A DNA stretch of 64,000 nt, taken from assembly GCA_026418015.1 (NCBI GenBank), contig JAOACE010000015.1, positions 1 to 64,000 of the forward strand. Direction: 5' to 3'. Positions 44,300 to 52,824 of the stretch are shown piece after piece. The DNA comes from Leptospiraceae bacterium (GTDB taxonomy: Bacteria > Spirochaetota > Leptospiria > Leptospirales > Leptonemataceae). A program made the translations under genes and the position numbers. Numbering within the stretch: position 1 is the first letter of the stretch; the number at the start of each line of letters is the position of its first letter. Below the pieces are notes generated by a model. That model did not search any database. It was not told where the DNA came from and saw only the letters and a list, made by a program, of their open reading frames with translations.

Positions 44300-44779
44300 A
44301 TGAATTCTCAAAAAATTCCCATTCTCGTTATGGGTATAGGAAATTATTTAATGGGGGACGAAGGTATAGGTATTCATGTGATTCAAAGTCTTCAGGAAGA
44401 ACACTTTCCCCCTTCTGTCCAACTCCTTGATGGAGGAGTTGGAAGTTTTTATTTGTTAGAATACATGCATTTATCAGAACAATTAATTATCATCGATGCA
44501 GCAAATGATGGGAAAGAACCAGGTACAATTACGAAATTATTTCCCAAATATTCTTCGGATTATCCAAAGAGTTTAACAGCACACGACATAGGCTTAAAAG
44601 ATTTATTAGATGCATTCTATATATCTGGAAAAGCATTACCGGATATTTTATTAATAACAGTAACAATTAAATCTTTGCCTGAACAACTTACGATAGAATT
44701 ATCTCCGGAATTAAAAAAGGTATTACCCATATTGTGCGAAGAAGTAAAAAAAGAAATCTATAAAAGAATTAATTATTAA
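44300..44779 (+). CDS. hyaD: Hydrogenase maturation endopeptidase
   Basis: A 159-residue HyaD/HupD/HycI-family protease that cuts the C-terminal extension of the large subunit once nickel is in place. Nickel-sensing residues are E21 (GNYLMGDEGIGIHV), D66 (IIIDAAND) and H95 (LTAHDIGLKD); the DGG motif follows LL at 44-46. The length is typical. It starts 3 bases after hyaC and is specific to the adjacent hydrogenase. Confidence 0.94.
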   Translation: MNSQKIPILVMGIGNYLMGDEGIGIHVIQSLQEEHFPPSVQLLDGGVGSFYLLEYMHLSEQLIIIDAANDGKEPGTITKLFPKYSSDYPKSLTAHDIGLKDLLDAFYISGKALPDILLITVTIKSLPEQLTIELSPELKKVLPILCEEVKKEIYKRINY

Positions 44780-44790
44780 AATTTATAAAA

Positions 44791-47247
44791 ATGCTACGAA
44801 AACGAATCGAAGTTACAGGATACGTTCAAGGGGTAGGTTTTAGACCATTCGTTTATAGATTGGCTAAAAGTTATGAGCTTTCTGGGTTTATAAAAAATCA
44901 AAACGGAAAAGTAATCATCGAAGTTCAAGGCGATGCCGATTCATTACAATCTTTTATCAAGGATTTAAGCGAAAAAAAACCAGCAATATCAAAAATCCAT
45001 TCATTAATCGAATTCAATATACCTCTCTTGTCGAACGAAGTGGATTTTCGCATAGTAGAAAGCGAGGTGATTCAAGATCAGTTTTCGGAAATTTTACCCG
45101 ATATCGCAATCTGCGATGATTGTAAAAGAGAGCTTTTAGATAAGAATGATCATCGATACTATTATCCGTTTATTAACTGTACGAATTGTGGACCTCGGTA
45201 TTCTATTATTCATGGTCATCCTTACGATAGAATCAATACCACCATGAATCAGTTTCGAATGTGTATACATTGCTATCAAGAATATAATGAGCCAATCAAT
45301 CGAAGATTCCATGCAGAGCCTATTGCATGTCATGAATGTGGTCCGATTTACATTTCTGTTAGTATCGATGAATATAACGAGCATTCCAACAATGTTTTGG
45401 ATTATATCCATCATAAATTTAATTCTGTCTATTCGCAACATAAGACAAGATGGAATCGAATTGTTTATAATCAAAACTTAATAAGCGAAATGTTAGATTC
45501 AATTAAAAAAGGTTCTATCATTGCGATAAAAGGTATTGGGGGATATCATATTGCCTGCGATCCTTTTAACGATGAGGCAGTAATAAAACTGCGACAAAGA
45601 AAAAACAGAAAATATAAACCTTTTGCTATTATGTTTCCCAACATACAGACATTAAAAGAATATGCTTACGTTTCTCCAAAAGAGAAAGAATTCCTTCTCT
45701 CTAAAGAAGCTCCTATTGTATTGGTTAGAGCTAAAAAAAATTTTTCGGATTATGTAATCCCACAACCACAGAATTTTATTGGTGCGTTTTTGCCTTATAG
45801 TCCTATTCATTATTTATTAATGAATAATTATAAAAAACCTTTAATTATGACGAGTGCAAATATTACCGATGAACCTATCTTTTATCGCGAAGACGAAAAT
45901 TTTAAAAAAATTTTTTCACTGGTGGATTGTGTTTATATTCACAACAGAGAAATCTTTGTTCGAAACGACGACTCTGTTGTAAAATTTTATAAAAATCATC
46001 CTATATTTTTTCGAATCAGTAGAGGCTATTCTCCAAAAACGTTTTTTTATAACAAAAATCATGTTCGTATATTAGCATTAGGTGCACAACTTAAAAATAC
46101 GATTTCTATCTTGCATAAAAATAAAATTCTTCATTCTCATTACATTGGTGATTTGGATAACATCGAAGCTTTTCTATCTTTCGAAGAAACATACGATCTT
46201 TACAAAAAAATTTTTTATTTTGAACCTGATTACATCGCTGTTGACTTTCATCCCGAATACGAAAATACAAAATGGGCTTTAAAGCGTTTTCCGAAGAATA
46301 AAATTATCTATGTCCAACATCATCATGCTCATATAGCCGCTTGTATGTTCGAAAACCAAATCGAAGAAAGTGTAATTGGGATTGTCTTGGATGGAACAGG
46401 ATATGGAATTACCAAAAATCATCCTTCGGTGTTAGGTGGAGAGATTTATTTAGCCAATTATCGCAAGTTTATACATTTGGGTAGTCTACTGCCAATCCCC
46501 TTGATTGGAGGAGAAAAAGCAATCAAGGAAACATATCGCATTGCGATTGGATTGTTATACGAATTTTATAAATATTTTTATAAAAATAATCATTTTGATA
46601 AATTTATATTAAATTTTGAATATTTTAGAAATGTGAATACAAAAAATTACACCATCTTATTAGAAAAACAGATAAATGTTATCTATTCGTCTAGTTGTGG
46701 TAGGTTCTTCGATGCTATATCCTCGCTTTTGAATATTTGTCATTATTCAGATTACGAAGCGCATGCAGCTATATCCTTAGAACAAGTCGCTTATTCTTAT
46801 TCTATAAAAAACCCAAGTTATAATGCTTATTCCTATCGCTTGATTAAAAAAAACAGAATATTATACTTAGATTGGAGGTATATTGTTAAAGGAATCCTAG
46901 AAGATCTATCAAGTAATACAGATATTGGTTTGATAGCATTAAAAGTTCATAATACGATTGCAAAAGCATATTCACAAATGGTGATCTATTTTGCAAAAAA
47001 ATACAAAATTCGTAAAATCGTTCTTAGTGGGGGATGCTTTCAGAATCTCTTATTGTTAGAATTTTTTTATAAATTTTTAGAAGATCATGTGGATGTTTAT
47101 TTTCATAAAGAATTATCCCCTGGCGATAGTTCTGTGTCTATTGGGCAATTGTTGATTGCAAATGCTCTATTAAACCAAAAACCACAAGGAGTAAAGTATG
47201 TGTTTAGCAATTCCTATGAGAATATCGCAGATCCTCTCAGAAAATGA
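44791..47247 (+). CDS. hypF: Carbamoyltransferase HypF
   Basis: HypF makes the carbamoyl-AMP and transfers it to HypE for the CN ligands. The 818-residue protein has all domains: acylphosphatase (EVTGYVQGVGFRPFVYRLAK, 1-90), two zinc fingers (CDDCKRELLD ... CTNCGPRYSI and CIHCYQEY ... CHECGP), a YrdC-like domain (SIIAIKGIGGYHIACD) and a Kae1-like carbamoyltransferase (VQHHHAHIAAC, LDGTGYG). The last 22 residues extend past the usual GQLLIANALL end and overlap the start of hypC by 50 bases, so the native stop may have been lost and replaced by one in the hypC frame region. Confidence 0.95.
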   Translation: MLRKRIEVTGYVQGVGFRPFVYRLAKSYELSGFIKNQNGKVIIEVQGDADSLQSFIKDLSEKKPAISKIHSLIEFNIPLLSNEVDFRIVESEVIQDQFSEILPDIAICDDCKRELLDKNDHRYYYPFINCTNCGPRYSIIHGHPYDRINTTMNQFRMCIHCYQEYNEPINRRFHAEPIACHECGPIYISVSIDEYNEHSNNVLDYIHHKFNSVYSQHKTRWNRIVYNQNLISEMLDSIKKGSIIAIKGIGGYHIACDPFNDEAVIKLRQRKNRKYKPFAIMFPNIQTLKEYAYVSPKEKEFLLSKEAPIVLVRAKKNFSDYVIPQPQNFIGAFLPYSPIHYLLMNNYKKPLIMTSANITDEPIFYREDENFKKIFSLVDCVYIHNREIFVRNDDSVVKFYKNHPIFFRISRGYSPKTFFYNKNHVRILALGAQLKNTISILHKNKILHSHYIGDLDNIEAFLSFEETYDLYKKIFYFEPDYIAVDFHPEYENTKWALKRFPKNKIIYVQHHHAHIAACMFENQIEESVIGIVLDGTGYGITKNHPSVLGGEIYLANYRKFIHLGSLLPIPLIGGEKAIKETYRIAIGLLYEFYKYFYKNNHFDKFILNFEYFRNVNTKNYTILLEKQINVIYSSSCGRFFDAISSLLNICHYSDYEAHAAISLEQVAYSYSIKNPSYNAYSYRLIKKNRILYLDWRYIVKGILEDLSSNTDIGLIALKVHNTIAKAYSQMVIYFAKKYKIRKIVLSGGCFQNLLLLEFFYKFLEDHVDVYFHKELSPGDSSVSIGQLLIANALLNQKPQGVKYVFSNSYENIADPLRK

Positions 47248-47503
47248 AGCATTAGCAGAATACAAAGGCATTAAAAAAAATATCAATATAGCATTGGTCT
47301 ATCCTATCCAACAAGATGATTTTGTATTAGTGCATACGGGATTTGCTATACAAAAGATCGACGAAGAAGAATTCTATAAAACCATGCAAATCCTAGAAGA
47401 AGAAAGTAAAATTCGCGAAGAGATGTTTCCCGAAGACATTACGGATTTTGATATAGACGATAAATCACCTAAACTGATAAATTTTAAGGATCATAAAATA
47501 TGA
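47198..47503 (+). CDS. hypC: Hydrogenase assembly chaperone HypC
   Basis: HypC carries the Fe(CN)2CO unit with HypD and delivers it to the large-subunit precursor. The 101-residue protein begins MCLAIPMRI with the essential Cys2 after the initiator Met, then ALVYPIQQDDFVLVHTGFAIQKIDE as in the family. The C-terminal tail of about 30 acidic residues is longer than usual. AAGGAG, located inside hypF, precedes its ATG; the gene overlaps hypF by 50 bases and hypE by 4. Confidence 0.94.
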   Translation: MCLAIPMRISQILSENEALAEYKGIKKNINIALVYPIQQDDFVLVHTGFAIQKIDEEEFYKTMQILEEESKIREEMFPEDITDFDIDDKSPKLINFKDHKI

Positions 47504-48501
47504 ATAAAATAACCATAACACACGGAAATGGTGGAAAACAAACCCACGAATTGATCGAAGAAATCTTTTATAAATCCTTTAAAAATCCCTATTTAAAAAA
47601 TACAGACGGTGCTATTATTAATCTAAAAAATCCTAATATTGTTGTTTCCACAGATTCTTTTGTTGTTAAACCTATATTCTTCCCTGGTGGCAACATCGGA
47701 AAATTAGCAATAACAGGTACCATCAACGATTTAGCGGTGATGGGGGCAAAACCTTTGTATATTACAGCGGGTTTTATCTTAGAAGAAGGATTAGAAGTTT
47801 CTTCTCTAAAAGAAATCATCAATTCCATGGCGAAAGAAATTCAAAGGCACGAAATTTTTTTTGTAGCAGGCGATACAAAAGTAGTATCCAAAGGCGAAGC
47901 AGATAGCATTTTTATTACAACGACAGGTATTGGAATACTTTTAGAAAATCATCCTTTAGGATTAGAATCTATCAATGACAACGATGTTGTTATAATTTCT
48001 GGAACCATTGGAGATCATGGTTCAGCACTCTATTTAAAACGAAATAACTTAGATTTTGATGCAAATATAGAAAGTGATTGTAATTCTGTATATTTTCCCA
48101 TCGAAGCATTGTTAAAAGAATGTAAAACAATCAAAATCATTCGCGATCCTACAAGAGGAGGATTAGGTACAGTTTTGAATGAATTTGTTCAAGGCCAAAA
48201 ATGGGGTATAGAAATCTACGAAGATCAAGTTCCCATAAAAGACGAAGTAAAAGGGATTTGTGATTTGTTGGGTATAGATGTATTCCATTTAGCTTGCGAA
48301 GGAAGGTTTGTCTTTGTTATTTCGGAATCAGAAAAGGATAAAGCGATGAACATTCTAAAAAAGTTTCCTCTGACAGAAAATGCTTCTATTATCGGAAAAA
48401 TAAGTTCTAAATATCCAGAAAGGGTAGTTTTGCATACGCGAATAGGTGGAAAGCGAATATTGGATATGCTTTCGAACGAAATTTTACCAAGGATTTGTTG
48501 A
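47500..48501 (+). CDS. hypE: Carbamoyl dehydratase HypE
   Basis: HypE dehydrates the carbamoyl group on its C-terminal Cys to thiocyanate, the source of the CN ligands. The 333-residue protein ends ILPRIC, the invariant PRIC tail with the reactive Cys. The PurM-like ATP-binding parts are visible in THGNGGKQTHELIEE, STDSFVVKPIFFPGGNIGKLAITGTINDLAVMG and IRDPTRGGLGTVLNEF. The length is normal. hypA begins 1 base after its stop. Confidence 0.96.
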   Translation: MNKITITHGNGGKQTHELIEEIFYKSFKNPYLKNTDGAIINLKNPNIVVSTDSFVVKPIFFPGGNIGKLAITGTINDLAVMGAKPLYITAGFILEEGLEVSSLKEIINSMAKEIQRHEIFFVAGDTKVVSKGEADSIFITTTGIGILLENHPLGLESINDNDVVIISGTIGDHGSALYLKRNNLDFDANIESDCNSVYFPIEALLKECKTIKIIRDPTRGGLGTVLNEFVQGQKWGIEIYEDQVPIKDEVKGICDLLGIDVFHLACEGRFVFVISESEKDKAMNILKKFPLTENASIIGKISSKYPERVVLHTRIGGKRILDMLSNEILPRIC

Positions 48502-48502
48502 T

Positions 48503-48838
48503 ATGCACGAAATGAGCCTTGCATACAGTATTGTAGAAATCTTGTTAGAAGAAACACAAAATCAAGAGGAAAGTATCAAAGAAGTTTATCTAAAAGCAAG
48601 TAGTCTACATCAGATTGTACCAGAGTCTCTGATTTTTTATTATGATATAATCAAAAAAGATTACGAAAAATTAAAAGATTCTGTCTTGATTATAGAAAAA
48701 GAAGAAATAAAAGTAAGGTGTAGAAATTGTGGAAAAACCTATTATGTAGAGAATCTATTTTTTCTTTGCGAAGATTGTCAATCGGGGGTAGATATAATCG
48801 AAGGGAATGAACTTTATATAGATAAAATCATCGTTTAG
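48503..48838 (+). CDS. hypA: Nickel incorporation protein HypA
   Basis: HypA works with HypB to insert nickel into the large subunit. The 111-residue protein starts MHEMSLAYSIVEIL, where Met1-His2-Glu3 form the nickel site, and has a zinc site of C73, C76, C89 and C92 (CRNCGKTY ... CEDCQSG). The frame is open upstream inside hypE, but the MHE start at 48503 is invariant in the family and decides it. Confidence 0.95.
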   Translation: MHEMSLAYSIVEILLEETQNQEESIKEVYLKASSLHQIVPESLIFYYDIIKKDYEKLKDSVLIIEKEEIKVRCRNCGKTYYVENLFFLCEDCQSGVDIIEGNELYIDKIIV

Positions 48839-48848
48839 GAGAATTTTT

Positions 48849-49544
48849 ATGAGTTTAGAATTAAAAAAAGAAATAAAAATCGTAAAAAATGTATTAGAGA
48901 AAAATAATGCATTAGCAGATAGAATAAGACAAATTCTTAAAGAAAAAAAACAAACCATGTTTAATTTTATGAGTTCTCCTGGTGCAGGGAAAACAGCCTT
49001 GTTAGACAAATTGATTCCACATCTTATACAAAAAGGCATAAAAATTGGCGTTATAGAAGGGGATGTTCAAACCGATAATGATGCAAAACGATTACAACAT
49101 CACAATATTCCTATCGCGTTGATCAACACATCGAAATTTGGTGGAAGTTGTCATTTAGCTTCTAACGTGGTTTTAGGTGCAATAGAAGAACTAAATGAGG
49201 AAGAAATGGAAATTCTCTTTATCGAAAATGTAGGCAATCTTATTTGTCCAGCAAGTTATGATACAGGTTCAGATTTTAATTTTGTACTTCTATCTGTTAC
49301 AGAAGGCGAAGATAAACCATTAAAGTATCCGGGTATTTTTAGAAAAACACAAAGTGCTATCATAACCAAAGTAGATATAGCAGATGTGGTGGAATGCGAT
49401 GTAAATTTAATCAAAAATAATATTAGGCAAATTAACCCAGATTCTGTGATATTCGAAACCTCTGCCAAAAAAAACTTAGGAATAGAAGAATTAGCGAATT
49501 TTATTATTAATTATCATTCGAAGAAATATGATGAAACCCAATAA
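48849..49544 (+). CDS. hypB: Hydrogenase nickel-insertion GTPase HypB
   Basis: HypB is the GTPase partner of HypA. The 231-residue protein has the P-loop MSSPGAGKTALLDKL (41-55), a metal-binding C101-H102 (GGSCHLASN) and C133 (NLICPASYD) at the dimer interface, and TKVDIADV as the guanine-specificity loop. It lacks the His-rich nickel-storage N-terminus seen in some species. It begins 10 bases after hypA and overlaps hypD by 17 bases. Confidence 0.95.
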   Translation: MSLELKKEIKIVKNVLEKNNALADRIRQILKEKKQTMFNFMSSPGAGKTALLDKLIPHLIQKGIKIGVIEGDVQTDNDAKRLQHHNIPIALINTSKFGGSCHLASNVVLGAIEELNEEEMEILFIENVGNLICPASYDTGSDFNFVLLSVTEGEDKPLKYPGIFRKTQSAIITKVDIADVVECDVNLIKNNIRQINPDSVIFETSAKKNLGIEELANFIINYHSKKYDETQ

Positions 49545-50679
49545 AATTAAAGAAAACTTATCTATCGATAATGCATTTTTTCAGAAAGAAAAAATTCTAG
49601 GAATTGTTGATAAGATTAAAAAAGAAGTTAAAAGCCAAAAAATGTATTCTATTATGGAATTTTGTGGAGGTCATACCCATTCCCTGTTAAAGTATGGTAT
49701 TTTAGATCTTTTGCCAGAAAATGTTCAGATGATTCATGGACCGGGATGCCCTGTATGTGTGATGTCCATTGAACGAATCGATTTAGCCATTGAGCTTGCA
49801 CAAAATCCAGATGTTATTTTTTGCACTTATGGCGATTTATTAAGAGTGCCTGGTAGTAAAAGAAAAAGTTTGCTACATGTAAAAGCAGATGGTTATGATG
49901 TTCGCATGGTTTATTCGAGTATGGATTGTATTGATATTGCAAAGAAAAATCCCAACAAAGAAGTGATTTTTTTTGCTCTTGGTTTCGAAACAACTACACC
50001 TCAAACTGCCTATCTAATCAAAAACTTAAAAGAAAACAACATAAAGAATGTTTCTGTTGTATCGAATCATGTTTTAACCCCTTCTGCGATTCAACATATT
50101 TTGAATGCACCTGAGCTAAGAGAAATGGAAAGTGTGCCCATAGATGCATTTATTGGACCTGGACATGTAAGCACGATTATTGGTTATCAACCATATGAAT
50201 ATTTTGTAGAAGAATTCAAAAAACCCGTAGTAATTTCGGGGTTCGAACCAGAAGATATGTTACTTTCTATTCTATACTTGATTCGATGTATCAACAATAA
50301 AACTCCTAAACTGATCAATGAATTATCGCGGGCAGTTACACGCGAAGGAAATCTAAAAGCCAAAAAATACGTTGCAGAAGTGTTCGAATTAAGAAAGGTT
50401 TTTAAATGGAGAGGATTAGGAAATATTCCTTATAGTTCTTTAAAAATTCAACAAACCTTCGAAGAATTTGATGCAGAAAAGCGATTTTTCGTCACTTTGC
50501 CACCACCAAAAGAAAATAAAGCCTGCATTTGTGGACATGTTTTAAGAGGTGTTAAAAAACCAACAGAATGCCCTATATTTGGAAAAGTATGCACACCGGA
50601 AAATCCTATGGGCTCTTGTATGGTATCTTCGGAAGGTGTATGTGCAGCATATTATCTTTATAAAAATACTAAACTATAA
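49528..50679 (+). CDS. hypD: Hydrogenase maturation scaffold HypD
   Basis: HypD binds Fe together with HypC and holds a [4Fe-4S] cluster while CN and CO are added. The 383-residue protein has all conserved Cys motifs: EFCGGHTHSLL, HGPGCPVCVMS, FALGFETTTP, and the C-terminal cluster ligands in ACICGHVLRGVKKPTECPI and SCMVSSEGVCAAYY. The length is normal. It overlaps hypB upstream and is followed 4 bases later by hypX, the CO-ligand enzyme whose product this scaffold receives. Confidence 0.96.
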   Translation: MMKPNKIKENLSIDNAFFQKEKILGIVDKIKKEVKSQKMYSIMEFCGGHTHSLLKYGILDLLPENVQMIHGPGCPVCVMSIERIDLAIELAQNPDVIFCTYGDLLRVPGSKRKSLLHVKADGYDVRMVYSSMDCIDIAKKNPNKEVIFFALGFETTTPQTAYLIKNLKENNIKNVSVVSNHVLTPSAIQHILNAPELREMESVPIDAFIGPGHVSTIIGYQPYEYFVEEFKKPVVISGFEPEDMLLSILYLIRCINNKTPKLINELSRAVTREGNLKAKKYVAEVFELRKVFKWRGLGNIPYSSLKIQQTFEEFDAEKRFFVTLPPPKENKACICGHVLRGVKKPTECPIFGKVCTPENPMGSCMVSSEGVCAAYYLYKNTKL

Positions 50680-50683
50680 TACT

Positions 50684-52432
50684 ATGGGAACTTATCATAT
50701 AAAAAAACCAAAACAAATCAAAAAGATATTACTTTTTGCAGAGACGTTTCAGAGTTTAACACAACGAATTTTTGTAGAATTAACAGAACGCGGTTATGAT
50801 GTAAGCATCGAGTTTTCTGTGAATGATATGATTCTAAAAGAAGCTGTGAAATTGTTCGAACCAGATTTAATCATAGCTACTTATTTGAAGTGTGCAATTC
50901 CCGAAGATATTTTTTTAAATTATCTATGTTTGATCGTACATCCGGGGATAAAAGGAGATCGCGGTCCATCTTCGCTAGATTATGCAATTCTAAACCGAGA
51001 ACAAACCTGGGGTACAACAATTCTACAAGCAGACTATGAATGGGATATGGGCGATATTTGGTCTTCTTTCGAATTTCCCATGCGATTTGCAAAAAAAAGT
51101 AGTCTTTATAGAAACGAAGTAACAGAAGCAGCAGTAAAAGGGATTCTCGATGCGATAAACAAAATCGAAGATAATGTTGTACCAGAAGTATTAGATTATA
51201 GTAATCCTAATATTAGAGGAAAATGGAATCCTTATTTAACCCAAGAACAAAGAAAAATTTTTTGGGGAAGCGATACAACAGAAGATATTCTTCGCAAGAT
51301 CTATGCTTCAGATGGATTTCCTGGTGTATTAGATACGATTAATAACAAACAAGTCTATCTCTACAATGCATATAAAGAAGAATTACTATACAAAGAGTTT
51401 AAGAATGCTAAACCAGGTGATTGGCTTGCAAGAAGAAATCATGCCTTATTAAGAAAAACAACGGATGGAGCGATTTGGATCACCCACATGAAAGAAAAAA
51501 AAGAATATGCTCTAAAACTTCCTTCTTCGTATGTATTACCAGAGATTTACGAAACATTACCAGAAATAAATATATCTACTAACAGAAGCGAACATTCAAC
51601 TTACCAAGAAATCTATTACGAAATCCAAGGAAAAATAGCATATTTGTATTTTGATTTTTATAATGGTGCCATGTCCACAGAACAATGCAATCAGCTGTTG
51701 GCAACATATAAAGAGTTAAAATCAAAAAATGTGGATTGCATTGTCCTAATGGGTGGAGAAGATTTCTGGTCTAATGGTATACATTTAAATTTAATAGAAT
51801 TTGCAGAATCTCCAGCTTGGGAGTCTTGGCGAAATATCCAAGCAATGGATGATTTATGCGAAGAAATCATAAACGATGTGGATCATCTTACAATTGCAGT
51901 GATGAGAGGCAATGCAGGTGCTGGTGGAGTTTTTTTCTCTTTGTGTTGTGATTTTGTTTTTGCGAAAAAAGGCATAATTCTAAACCCACATTACAAATCG
52001 ATGGGAAATTTATATGGTTCTGAATTTTGGACATATCGATTGCCTAAAAGAATAAACCCGGAAAATGCAAAAAAATTGTTAGAAAATCGTTTACCAATAA
52101 GTACAAATTACGCGAAACAAATTGGTTTAATTGATTTGGAACTAGAACAAGAAAATATAAAACAACAAGTAGAAGAACGATTAAAAGAGTTATTAGAATC
52201 TCGAGATTTTTATACTTTTATCGAAAAAAAAAGAAAGATTCGCCAAGAAGACGAACAGAACAAGCCCCTAATCGAATACAGAAAAGAAGAATTAAACCAA
52301 ATGTATATAAACTTTTTTGGGTTTGATCCCAGCTACCACATTGCTCGGTATTATTTTGTTTATAAAATTAGAAATTTTAGAACACCTTTATATTTAGCAA
52401 AACACCGATTAGATGTTTTAACTAAAAAATAA
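50684..52432 (+). CDS. hypX: HypX/HoxX, CO-ligand-forming maturation enzyme
   Basis: HypX turns formyl-tetrahydrofolate into formyl-CoA and then CO for the hydrogenase iron under aerobic conditions. The 582-residue protein has an N-terminal formyltransferase-like domain with the signature HPGIKGDRGPSSLDYA (86-101). A C-terminal enoyl-CoA hydratase-like domain contains YLYFDFYNGAMSTEQ, CIVLMGGEDFWSNGIHLN, VMRGNAGAGGVFFSL and NPHYKSMGNLYGSEFW. The frame is open upstream inside hypD; the ATG at 50684 is the first in-frame Met after the hypD stop. It is the last gene of the hydrogenase block. HypX is typically found with O2-tolerant hydrogenases, consistent with the six-Cys small subunit. Confidence 0.94.
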   Translation: MGTYHIKKPKQIKKILLFAETFQSLTQRIFVELTERGYDVSIEFSVNDMILKEAVKLFEPDLIIATYLKCAIPEDIFLNYLCLIVHPGIKGDRGPSSLDYAILNREQTWGTTILQADYEWDMGDIWSSFEFPMRFAKKSSLYRNEVTEAAVKGILDAINKIEDNVVPEVLDYSNPNIRGKWNPYLTQEQRKIFWGSDTTEDILRKIYASDGFPGVLDTINNKQVYLYNAYKEELLYKEFKNAKPGDWLARRNHALLRKTTDGAIWITHMKEKKEYALKLPSSYVLPEIYETLPEINISTNRSEHSTYQEIYYEIQGKIAYLYFDFYNGAMSTEQCNQLLATYKELKSKNVDCIVLMGGEDFWSNGIHLNLIEFAESPAWESWRNIQAMDDLCEEIINDVDHLTIAVMRGNAGAGGVFFSLCCDFVFAKKGIILNPHYKSMGNLYGSEFWTYRLPKRINPENAKKLLENRLPISTNYAKQIGLIDLELEQENIKQQVEERLKELLESRDFYTFIEKKRKIRQEDEQNKPLIEYRKEELNQMYINFFGFDPSYHIARYYFVYKIRNFRTPLYLAKHRLDVLTKK

Positions 52433-52451
52433 TTATAATTAAAATTTATAA

Positions 52452-52637
52452 TATAATTCTAACGGACAATTGGATACAAGTTTTGCTTCGCCCCAGGGCT
52501 ATATGATGTTTTCCATTACAGGTGATAATTACAGTAATGCAAGAGTAGCAGTCCAACCTGATGGAAAAATTTTGATCGGTGAAGAATGTTATCAAAGCTC
52601 AGGTGAAAGTGATTTTTGTGTGGCGAGAATTCAGTAA
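52452..52637 (+). pseudogene. Orphan 3' fragment of a delta-60 repeat gene
   Basis: Just 19 bases after hypX, 61 codons read YNSNGQLDTSFASPQGYMMF, then VAVQPDGKILIG and SDFCVARIQ before a TAA. This is the last repeat of a delta-60-type protein, without start codon, promoter or signal peptide. It ends with a terminator nearly identical to that of the full gene 1.5 kb downstream, so it is either a decayed tandem copy or a reserve cassette. Confidence 0.8.
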
Positions 52638-52644
52638 AATCAAG

Positions 52645-52669
52645 GGCTCTTTTTTAAGAGCCTTTTTTT
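52645..52669 (+). terminator. Rho-independent terminator after the orphan fragment and hydrogenase block
   Basis: A 7-bp perfect stem (GGCTCTT / AAGAGCC) with a TTTT loop is followed by seven Ts. It presumably ends the hydrogenase transcript, since no other terminator lies between hypX and this point. The sequence is nearly repeated at 54196-54219. Confidence 0.85.
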
Positions 52670-52721
52670 ATTTTAATAAATCTTTCTAAATTCAAAAGAT
52701 TCCTAAAATAAACGCTAATAG

Positions 52722-52730
52722 TGTTATAAT
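52722..52730 (+). promoter_or_regulatory. Extended -10 promoter of the delta-60 repeat gene
   Basis: TGTTATAAT provides a perfect TATAAT (52725-52730) with the upstream TGn of an extended -10, which compensates for the missing -35. The leader to the ATG at 52825 would be about 90 bases. Confidence 0.5.
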
Positions 52731-52824
52731 TTCTTATTTTTTGTTCAATTTTTTGATTATTGTTAAAAATAAATTAAGAAATCCAAATTTTTTACGTCAC
52801 ATATTAAGTTGGAGGAGTAGGAAT

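Noticed and set aside
50549-50683. Long N-terminal extension of HypX overlapping hypD
   Set aside because: The extension is out-of-frame hypD sequence; the first Met after the hypD stop matches the family start.
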